Of a DNA stretch of 31,919 nt, positions 25,435-31,919 are shown piece after piece (the first letter of the stretch is position 1; every line of letters starts with the position of its first letter). The notes below the pieces were generated by a model that made no database searches, had not been told where the DNA came from, and saw nothing but the letters and a program-made list of their open reading frames with translations. The stretch is from Patescibacteria group bacterium (GTDB lineage: Bacteria; Patescibacteriota; Minisyncoccia; Moranbacterales; UBA1568): positions 1-31,919 of the forward strand of contig JAUPWI010000061.1 of assembly GCA_030916545.1 (NCBI GenBank). The letters are read 5' to 3'. Made by a program: the position numbers and the translations under genes.

Positions 25435-26190
25435 TTACGCCAAAATGCGCCACGGCGTGCTCAAGAGGATAAGGAAAGCGAAAGCAAGCAAAAACAGGAT
25501 ACGGATGATGACCCGTTTCAGGGAAAGCTCCCCATAGAAAGCCGCGAAAGCGACATCCCAAAGCATGGCATACAGGATGAGCGCGAGCGCCCCGGTAGTC
25601 AGGTATCCGAATGGCCAGAACCCGAATGCCCAGGCACATTCCCCTATGATCAACCCGATTACGAGACTATAGAAGAGGGACCGCCAACGATTCCGCCGCT
25701 CCCGATTGACAAGCGCCTGATAGCTCACCGCCGCCGTCCCGAAAAAAAAGAGGGTCATGAGTCCCCACAACGGAAAATTGAAATTCACGTAGAATCCATA
25801 GACCCCGGAATAAAAGAAAAACATCGCCGCCATGATGGCTGTGGAAAGCAATGACTGAGCCGTCTGGTCTGTCGGAGCAGAACGCAGTCGATACAAAGCC
25901 AGAAGTCCAAGATAATACATTCCCCCGGCAATAACGGCAAAGAGCTCCCTTTCAAGAGGTGAGTCAATGAGCGACAGTAGCACTGGGGCGGTCACGGAAA
26001 GCAATATCGGAAGAGCGGCGTCCGCGATACGGTGCGTCACCCGCGAAACGGCGATGACCGAAACCAACACTAACGGTCCGATTACGGAAAGATACCAACT
26101 CCACTGCAAAAGGACCTCTCCTCGCGCTACGAACCACAGTCCGAAAGAGAAAATGAGCGACCACAGGAATATCGTGAAATGGAATATCAT
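25435..26190 (-). CDS. Unrecognised polytopic membrane protein
   Basis: A 251-aa protein that is almost entirely hydrophobic, with about seven membrane helices and short loops rich in Arg on one side (RLRSAPTDQTAQ, NRERRNRWRSL, LSLKRVIIR). It has Trp and Phe in many helices (FGFWPFGYL). I do not recognise a family and see no catalytic motif. It starts 60 bases after the clpB stop with no terminator between, so it may be read from the clpB promoter. Confidence 0.65.
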   Translation of the reverse strand: MIFHFTIFLWSLIFSFGLWFVARGEVLLQWSWYLSVIGPLVLVSVIAVSRVTHRIADAALPILLSVTAPVLLSLIDSPLERELFAVIAGGMYYLGLLALYRLRSAPTDQTAQSLLSTAIMAAMFFFYSGVYGFYVNFNFPLWGLMTLFFFGTAAVSYQALVNRERRNRWRSLFYSLVIGLIIGECAWAFGFWPFGYLTTGALALILYAMLWDVAFAAFYGELSLKRVIIRILFLLAFAFLILLSTPWRILA

Positions 26191-26250
26191 GGGCGATTGG
26201 ATCGGAACGGGTATGCTCTTAGCTTAGACCAGACAGGGAGAAAAGCAAGA

Positions 26251-28914
26251 CTATCCGCTCCCCTGACGTTTCCTGGAGGAACGAGAGACGGGTGATCCGA
26301 TTTGAAAGTCGATTTTCCCCTTGGAAACGACCGCTACCACCTTCTGGCCCGGGAAGAGCCTTCTCTCGAGGAACAGGAGCGCCAGTACGTCGAGAATCTC
26401 ATTCTGGATGACCCGTTTGAGCGGTCTGGCACCGTACAAGGGATCATACCCTTTTTCAGCCAGGTATTTCCTGACTACATCCGACCATTCGATACGTATT
26501 TCCTTATCTGCTAGACGACGGTCCAGCTTGGCAAGCTCGGCGCTCGCTATGCGTTCGAGCACCGATTTGGACAGAGGATGAAACACGACGATCTCATCGA
26601 TCCGATTGAGAAATTCCGGTCGGAAGGTGCTTTTGAGACTCGTCATAATTTTCTCTCTCATCTCATCCTCCTCCGGATCATCACGAGTGTTCCGATCACC
26701 CCGGAATCCGAGTTCCTGCATCCGGGAGATCACCTCCGAACCGACATTGGATGTCATGACGATGACGCAATTCTTGAAATTCACCACTCTTCCTTTCGCA
26801 TCAGTCAACCGACCATCATCGAGAATCTGAAGGAAGATATTAAAAACGTCCGGATGCGCCTTTTCGATTTCATCGAACAAGACGATGCTGTACGGGCGAC
26901 GTCGGATAATCTCCGTCAGCTGTCCGCCCTCGTCATACCCGACATAGCCGGGAGGTGAACCGATCAGCTTGGCGGTCGCGTGTGATTCCATGTATTCGCT
27001 CATATCGACGCGTACGAGCGCCCGCTGATCATCGAAGAGGAATGTCGCCAGAGCCTTGGCCAGCTCCGTCTTGCCTACACCGGTCATCCCGAGAAACATG
27101 AATGAACCGATCGGACGACCTTCTTCGGAAAGCCCCGTTCGGGAACGCCGGATAGCGCTCGCTACCGTATGGATCGCCTCATCCTGCCCGATGACCCAGC
27201 TCTTCAGGGCATCTTCCATGTGCGACAACTTCTCTTCTTCGCCCTCGAGCATCTTTCTGATCGGCACGCCCGTCCAGCGGGAAACCACGGCCGCAATCTC
27301 TTCCTCTGTGATCTCTTCGCGAAGGATCGATCCGGTCTTCTGCAGTCCGGAAAGTTTCTTTTCTTCGGTCTTCATTTTTTTCTCCGTCTCCGGGATACGC
27401 CCATATCGGATTTCCGCGACCCGATCCAGCTCGCCGCGCCGCTCGGCGCTGTCCTCTTCGGAACGATAGCGATCAATCTCTTCTTTCCGAGCACGAATCG
27501 CCGAAATGAGTTCTCGCTCCGCCTTCCACTGAAGGGAAAATTTCTGGCTCCGCTCACGCAACTCCGACAACTCACGATTGATATCCGCAATCTTCTTTTT
27601 CACCGACCCGGTCTGATCTTTTTCGAGCGCCCGTTTCTCGATTTCCAGGCGACGGATATTCCTTTCCAACTGATCGAGATCCTCCGGCATCGAATCGATT
27701 TCCATACGTCGAAGAGACGCAGCTTCATCAATCAGATCGATAGCCTTATCCGGCAGGAAGCGGTCGCTGATATATCTCCGCGAAAGCCGAACGGCCGCAA
27801 TCAGGGCATCGTCATCTATCTTCACTCCGTGATGCAGCTCGTACTTCTCCTTGATACCGCGCAGAATCGCGATCGCATCTTCTTCGGACGGCTCGCTCAC
27901 CATCACCGGTTGGAAGCGCCTTTCAAAGGCTGCATCTTTCTCAATATATTTCTGATATTCCTTAAGCGTCGTCGCGCCGATCGTGCGGAGCTTGCCGCGA
28001 GCCAACGCCGGCTTCAGCATGTTCGAAGCATCGAGCGCACCATCGGTTGCGCCTGCCCCAACAAGGGTATGAAGCTCATCGATAAACAAGATGAAGTGAT
28101 CAGCTGATCGCTCAACTTCCTTTAAAATCGCTTTGAGGCGCTCTTCAAATTCACCACGAAACTTCGCTCCCGCAAGCAAAGCCCCGAGATCAAGCGAAAT
28201 AATCTCCTTCCCCTTCAGGCTCTCCGGCACGTCTCCGGAGACGATACGCTGCGCCAATCCCTCGGCGATCGCTGTCTTTCCCGTGCCTGCCTCTCCGATC
28301 AGTACCGGATTGTTCTTCGTCCGACGCGATAAGACCTGCATGACTCTCCGGATTTCCTCATCCCGGCCGATGACCGGATCCAGTTTTTCCTCGGACGCTT
28401 GCTTCGTCAGATTCACGGCGTACTTCTCCAACGCCTGATATGTCTGCTCCGGCTCCTGGCTCTCGACCCGCTGATTCCCGCGAACTTCCTTCAACATGGC
28501 GAGTACCACGTCATAGACGATCTTCATCTGCTCAAGCGAAGCTTTCACCCGACTCGGAACCATGAGGATAGCCAGGAAAAGATGCTCCGTCGAAACGAAT
28601 GCGTCACCGATTTTCCGCATTTCCTTTTCCGCCTCACTGAACATCTGGGAAAAATTCGGCGCCAGATACAACTGCCCCAGCGCTCCGGATTCGGCCCGAG
28701 GAAACGTATCAATTTCACCGAGAATGTTTCCGCGCACCATATCGATATCGATACCGAGCTTCCCGATGACGACCGGCACGATGGAATCCTCCTGCATCAG
28801 AAGCGCGTACATCAAATGCGCGATTTCCATCTGCGGATTATTGCGTGATAAAGCGATTTCTTGGGCATGACGGAGCGCCTCCTGACTCTTCGTCGTAAAT
28901 CTGTTGATATTCAT
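26251..28914 (-). CDS. clpB: ATP-dependent disaggregase ClpB
   Basis: An 887-aa Hsp100 protein that pulls proteins out of aggregates together with DnaK. It has the double-repeat N-domain (1-150), first AAA+ module with Walker A GEAGTGKT (207-214) and Walker B LFIDELHTLVG, the long coiled-coil middle domain (about 395-530) which contacts DnaK, and the second AAA+ module with GMTGVGKTELAK and SIVLFDEIEKAHP. The middle domain separates it from ClpA and ClpC-type partners of ClpP. The open frame reaches 28968, but homology starts with MNINRFTTKSQEAL at 28914. The leader is short, without a ribosome site. A CIRCE overlaps its promoter. Confidence 0.97.
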   Translation of the reverse strand: MNINRFTTKSQEALRHAQEIALSRNNPQMEIAHLMYALLMQEDSIVPVVIGKLGIDIDMVRGNILGEIDTFPRAESGALGQLYLAPNFSQMFSEAEKEMRKIGDAFVSTEHLFLAILMVPSRVKASLEQMKIVYDVVLAMLKEVRGNQRVESQEPEQTYQALEKYAVNLTKQASEEKLDPVIGRDEEIRRVMQVLSRRTKNNPVLIGEAGTGKTAIAEGLAQRIVSGDVPESLKGKEIISLDLGALLAGAKFRGEFEERLKAILKEVERSADHFILFIDELHTLVGAGATDGALDASNMLKPALARGKLRTIGATTLKEYQKYIEKDAAFERRFQPVMVSEPSEEDAIAILRGIKEKYELHHGVKIDDDALIAAVRLSRRYISDRFLPDKAIDLIDEAASLRRMEIDSMPEDLDQLERNIRRLEIEKRALEKDQTGSVKKKIADINRELSELRERSQKFSLQWKAERELISAIRARKEEIDRYRSEEDSAERRGELDRVAEIRYGRIPETEKKMKTEEKKLSGLQKTGSILREEITEEEIAAVVSRWTGVPIRKMLEGEEEKLSHMEDALKSWVIGQDEAIHTVASAIRRSRTGLSEEGRPIGSFMFLGMTGVGKTELAKALATFLFDDQRALVRVDMSEYMESHATAKLIGSPPGYVGYDEGGQLTEIIRRRPYSIVLFDEIEKAHPDVFNIFLQILDDGRLTDAKGRVVNFKNCVIVMTSNVGSEVISRMQELGFRGDRNTRDDPEEDEMREKIMTSLKSTFRPEFLNRIDEIVVFHPLSKSVLERIASAELAKLDRRLADKEIRIEWSDVVRKYLAEKGYDPLYGARPLKRVIQNEILDVLALLFLERRLFPGQKVVAVVSKGKIDFQIGSPVSRSSRKRQGSG

Positions 28915-28939
28915 AGGCCATACGGTTAATGACGCTTCC

Positions 28940-28968
28940 AGTATACTCCGAAAACCGCATATTAGCAA
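28940..28968 (-). promoter_or_regulatory. Promoter of clpB
   Basis: TTGCTA (28963-28968), a 17-base spacer and TATACT (28940-28945) on the minus strand. The -35 lies within the CIRCE. The leader to the ATG is about 19 bases. Confidence 0.75.
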
Positions 28969-28988
28969 TCAATGGCCGAGAGTGCTAA
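28962..28988. promoter_or_regulatory. CIRCE operator upstream of clpB
   Basis: TTAGCAATC (28962-28970), nine bases, GAGTGCTAA (28980-28988): one mismatch in the left half to the consensus, with correct spacing. It should place clpB under HrcA. Confidence 0.92.
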
Positions 28989-29208
28989 TCGACAGTCTGG
29001 CGACTCCCACATCCACGAAGAGGAAAACCGCCGCAGATTCGCTTCGTTCGCGTCACGACAAGAATGCTGGCACTTTGATCTGAAAATTCCTCTTTCACAT
29101 CCGGACATACTCGCATAGGAGCATCCCTGATTCAGGATACCCATTGCTGCAAGAAGAAAAACGGACACAGGGACGTGCCGCTCTCTTACCGCCAGAGTGC
29201 GCCCCCCC
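28989..29208. other. Gene-poor stretch between clpB and the beta-helix gene
   Basis: I see no clear gene. A short minus-strand palindrome (around 29128-29143) and a run of eight C next to the upstream stop codon are present. A 68-codon frame from a GTG at 29168 to a TAA at 28962 encodes a Cys-rich product after a hydrophobic start, but it has no good ribosome site and runs into the CIRCE. Confidence 0.5.
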
Positions 29209-30594
29209 CTACATGAACCAGCTGAGCAACCACCCCAACACGCCCTTATGCCGCTCTTGTTCCTGGATGAAGACGGCCCGTCGCGCGTTTTTTTCCTCTT
29301 CCTCCTGTATGAAATTCGTGATTTCCCCGTCATCCCGTCCGGCACGCGCCTGTGAGACAAGGACTTTTAGACTCTCGATCTTTTCTTCCGATTTCCTGTT
29401 TTCCTCTCTGAGTCTCTCGAGATCTTCCTGATTCACGCCGAAGAAGAAAAGTCCTATCGGGCTGGATTGCGCTATCCGTTGCTCGAGCGTCTCCCGTTCG
29501 ATTCTCACGGCTTCATCCTCCCTCGCCATCGATTCTATCTGCTCCCAGATGATTCTTTCTTCTTCCAGGTCCTGATCCGACAGGGCGGTCGCATCGATGA
29601 CTTCCGTATCTTCTCCATCTTCCGTGATCGCGTTATCCACCTCCTCGTCGGCATCCACCGCCCTGATCAATCTGCAGAAACGGTTGATCTCCTCCTTCTC
29701 GTTGTCCTCGATACGATTGCCCCGCAATTCTATGGATCTCGCCCAATAATTCGGCCCCGGCTTGCCGCCGCTCGGAATATTGCAATCGATACCGTATTTC
29801 CCGTTCTTTGAAATGATATTGTCCAGTATCTGAATCTGGCCGTCCTTTGTCGCCGTAGCATAAAACTGGGTGGCGATACCGCTGGCCTTATTCTTGGTAA
29901 ACTTGTTCTTGCTGATCACCATGTCGGACGATCCAATGATGATCTCCATCCCTCCCTCACCATTCTCATATACGGCATTGTTTTTGATGAAGCCGTTCAC
30001 GTTGTTCCTCACGTCAATCCCCTCTTCCGCATTCCCATACATGCGGCTATCGGATACTTCCAGACGATGTCCCTTCTGAACATACAGACCCTTCCCCTTA
30101 CTACTGTGGATAGCCGAATCCTTGACGACGATTTTGCTGCTACCGGGCATGACGCTGAGACCGATTTTCCCGAAGCCCCGGATTTCGGAATCTTCCAGCG
30201 AGAAATCCGCTCCTCCCTCGACCGTAATGGCGACAGGTGCTGATGTTTTGAGGGTCAGGTTCTCCAGCTCCGTCCCACCTTTGACGAGAATGGCCCCAGT
30301 AATGATAGTCCGCCCCCTTCCCGCTCCATGCAGGCGCAGAGAATCACCAAGGGTCAATGATTCGTCATAGGTTCCCTGAGCGATACCGACGCTCCGTTTC
30401 CCCGTGCTCTCGGCGAGAGCCTCACCGATCGTTCGATAGGGAGAGCCCTCGCTGCCGTCACCGTCTTCCTCAGCACTCCTATCCACATAGACATCATAAT
30501 CGCCGGCACAAGCAGCTGCGGTAGGAAACAAAAAAACCACTCCCACAAAGGCAAGTATCCTAAACCACCAACACTGATAATCCGTGTGATTCAT
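29209..30594 (-). CDS. Secreted right-handed beta-helix protein with C-terminal coiled coil
   Basis: A 461-aa exported protein. An N-terminal hydrophobic segment ends in FPTAAACAGDY, giving either a signal-peptidase I cut or a degenerate lipobox at that Cys. Residues about 35-290 form repeats of 22-25 residues (GLYVQKGHRLEVSDSRMYGN, GIDVRNN, NKASGIATQ) typical of NosD/DUF1565 pectate-lyase-like beta-helices, and include the DVYVDRSAEEDGDGSEGSPY start seen in DUF1565. A charged acidic linker leads into long coiled-coil segments (about 330-450), and the last residues are hydrophobic (GVLGWLLSWFM). Start at 30594 was chosen for the signal peptide and the -10 seven bases upstream. Substrate or partner is unknown. 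Confidence 0.82.
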   Translation of the reverse strand: MNHTDYQCWWFRILAFVGVVFLFPTAAACAGDYDVYVDRSAEEDGDGSEGSPYRTIGEALAESTGKRSVGIAQGTYDESLTLGDSLRLHGAGRGRTIITGAILVKGGTELENLTLKTSAPVAITVEGGADFSLEDSEIRGFGKIGLSVMPGSSKIVVKDSAIHSSKGKGLYVQKGHRLEVSDSRMYGNAEEGIDVRNNVNGFIKNNAVYENGEGGMEIIIGSSDMVISKNKFTKNKASGIATQFYATATKDGQIQILDNIISKNGKYGIDCNIPSGGKPGPNYWARSIELRGNRIEDNEKEEINRFCRLIRAVDADEEVDNAITEDGEDTEVIDATALSDQDLEEERIIWEQIESMAREDEAVRIERETLEQRIAQSSPIGLFFFGVNQEDLERLREENRKSEEKIESLKVLVSQARAGRDDGEITNFIQEEEEKNARRAVFIQEQERHKGVLGWLLSWFM

Positions 30595-30601
30595 TTTTTC
30601 C

Positions 30602-30607
30602 AGTATA
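30602..30607 (-). promoter_or_regulatory. Predicted -10 of the beta-helix gene
   Basis: TATACT on the minus strand, seven bases before the ATG, without a good -35. The mRNA would be leaderless or nearly so. Confidence 0.4.
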
Positions 30608-30761
30608 AGACATATTCCCCGCGAATGGTACCGAACGAGGGCTCCCTCAAAGAGGTCGGCCTCGTATTCATACATCCTTCCTTATACCAGGCCAACTGAC
30701 TCTCGGCAAGCCGCGAAATACAACCTCAATACAGGACTCAGCTACAAGAGCGCCGTGTTCA

Positions 30762-31769
30762 TCAGGCCTCCTCTCCTCTGTAATACCCCCTCTGCTCCTC
30801 GGGCAAAAGCCTTGCCAGCTGTCTCATCGCCCAATCCGTACCGGATCGTCCCGTCGGAACATCCCGGAATTGAAACGGGTCACCGATATCCACGATTCTC
30901 TTATCCGCTTCCCGGTACACCGCGATAGGTACAACGCGCAAACCCTCTCCCGTGTATTTCTCAAACTGTTTACCGATAACCTCGATCCCACGGTACCCCC
31001 GATATAACTCCTCTTTCCGATGAGAGCCCGACTCTCCATCGTAGAGCCAATGCCCCTCCGGATACACGACCACGACATCTCCTCGCGCCAACAAGGCGGC
31101 CGCGGACCGAACGAACCGCACCATCTCTCTCGCTCCCTTCCCTGGTTCCTTCTCTATTATCTGTTGATATGCTTGCTGCGTATTTCCCTCTACGATTCTG
31201 TTCAGGAGTTTCTCTCTTTCTTGGTCCGATAAATATGATAAGGTACCAGGCACTTCAATCGCACGCAGATACCGAAAGAGCCGACGCTTGAGCGGATTCT
31301 GCCAGTGAACTTCACTACTCACGGCAAAGTGAGCGTCGTACCTAGCAAGAGAAGAAAAGAGGGTCGCAGAAAACGCATCCGATGCGAAGTGATTGGAAAT
31401 AACCAGGAACGGACCTGTTTCCGGCAATTTTTCCGTGTTTCTCCTTTCTACTCTGCCACGAAATAGAAATTCGAGGACTTTCGCAGGGATAACTGCCCCC
31501 ATTCTCCGTTCTCTCAGATAGTCAGGAATATACCCGGCACGAGACATGTTGTCTTCTCGCCTTTCTGCCCCATGTCCCTCTTGATATTCAGGTAGTATTT
31601 GTAATTTTTCTTTTATTCTGTCGATTCTTTCTCGATTCCGAAAATCGTCTTCTGGTGAAGATTCAATAGGTGATATCTCTTCAAAATTACCCGCTTCCGG
31701 TTCCCGAAAAGGTGCCTCCCTCTTGGGAGATTCTGGCGATTCGAACATATTCGGCCGTTCTCTATCCAT
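30762..31769 (-). CDS. PlsC-like lysophospholipid/glycerophosphate acyltransferase with acidic N-terminal extension
   Basis: A 335-aa protein. The catalytic block FLVISNHFASDAF (H127, D131), the acceptor block VVVVYPEGHWL and the later VVPIAVYRE correspond to the PlsC superfamily, which acylates glycerol phosphates or related acceptors at the inner membrane face. The first motif is H-x3-D, not the usual H-x4-D. The first 90 residues are charged and probably disordered, and no membrane helix is seen. The ATG lies six bases after the -10 of a good promoter, so the mRNA is probably leaderless. Acyl donor and acceptor cannot be read from the sequence. Confidence 0.75.
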   Translation of the reverse strand: MDRERPNMFESPESPKREAPFREPEAGNFEEISPIESSPEDDFRNRERIDRIKEKLQILPEYQEGHGAERREDNMSRAGYIPDYLRERRMGAVIPAKVLEFLFRGRVERRNTEKLPETGPFLVISNHFASDAFSATLFSSLARYDAHFAVSSEVHWQNPLKRRLFRYLRAIEVPGTLSYLSDQEREKLLNRIVEGNTQQAYQQIIEKEPGKGAREMVRFVRSAAALLARGDVVVVYPEGHWLYDGESGSHRKEELYRGYRGIEVIGKQFEKYTGEGLRVVPIAVYREADKRIVDIGDPFQFRDVPTGRSGTDWAMRQLARLLPEEQRGYYRGEEA

Positions 31770-31775
31770 GAGTCC

Positions 31776-31804
31776 GGTATATCAGATTTGAGCCCCCATT
31801 TCAA
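31776..31804 (-). promoter_or_regulatory. Promoter of the PlsC-like gene
   Basis: TTGAAA (31799-31804), a 17-base spacer and TATACC (31776-31781) on the minus strand, six bases before the ATG. Confidence 0.75.
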
Positions 31805-31919
31805 ATATCATTTTCCAGTATCATGCGCTCATAGTCTTCATATCATACAAAATACCGACACCATGGCTCGGAAGCGGGGATGGTCTTGAATATTCCTTCT
31901 CTTGACCTTTTACGTCCGC

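Noticed and set aside
27169..28107. 312-codon open frame on the plus strand inside clpB
   Set aside because: Reverse-strand shadow of a conserved gene; Arg/Phe/Leu-rich composition typical of antisense reading.

Overview
This window looks like a piece of a small bacterial chromosome, most likely from the Candidate Phyla Radiation (Patescibacteria). That placement is inference. It rests on an unusually short HrcA, several genes whose start codon falls about 6-9 bases after a -10 box (leaderless or nearly so), tight gene packing, and a high share of unrecognised small or membrane proteins. TGA is read as stop (for example in corA, pirin and hemerythrin), so the genetic code is standard. I see no tRNA, rRNA, CRISPR array, insertion sequence or integrase.

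Layout. Bases 1-90 hold a strongly self-complementary element that may be cut by the window edge. Bases 150-3820 form a redox/unknown block: a thioredoxin-like [2Fe-2S] ferredoxin (-), a bacteriohemerythrin (+), pirin (-), and three single-gene units (+) encoding small proteins that appear to share a core motif. Bases 3821-7000 carry a DUF1189-type membrane protein, an HD phosphohydrolase, a small membrane protein and a DUF1543 protein.

Bases 7005-10508 are the heat-shock operon hrcA - 40-codon ORF - grpE - dnaK on the minus strand, started by a promoter that overlaps a perfect CIRCE operator. A second CIRCE lies over the clpB promoter near 28950, so HrcA probably controls disaggregase and chaperone together. 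No dnaJ or groESL is in the window.

Bases 10525-16700 hold mixed housekeeping genes: a 71-aa basic protein, yidD, a CorA-type channel without its GMN motif, cysS, dnaB, recR, a 96-aa unknown behind a perfect consensus promoter, and rplU.

Bases 16735-25344 are an envelope region on the minus strand: a degenerate HtrA-like protein, GT4, O-antigen-ligase-type membrane protein, GT4, LytR-CpsA-Psr transferase, GT2 and an S41 (CtpA-like) protease. The middle five are closely spaced and probably make, polymerise or ligate, and attach a surface glycan. Bases 25435-31804 carry a polytopic membrane protein, clpB, a secreted beta-helix plus coiled-coil protein, and a PlsC-like acyltransferase. The last 115 bases show no gene I can support.
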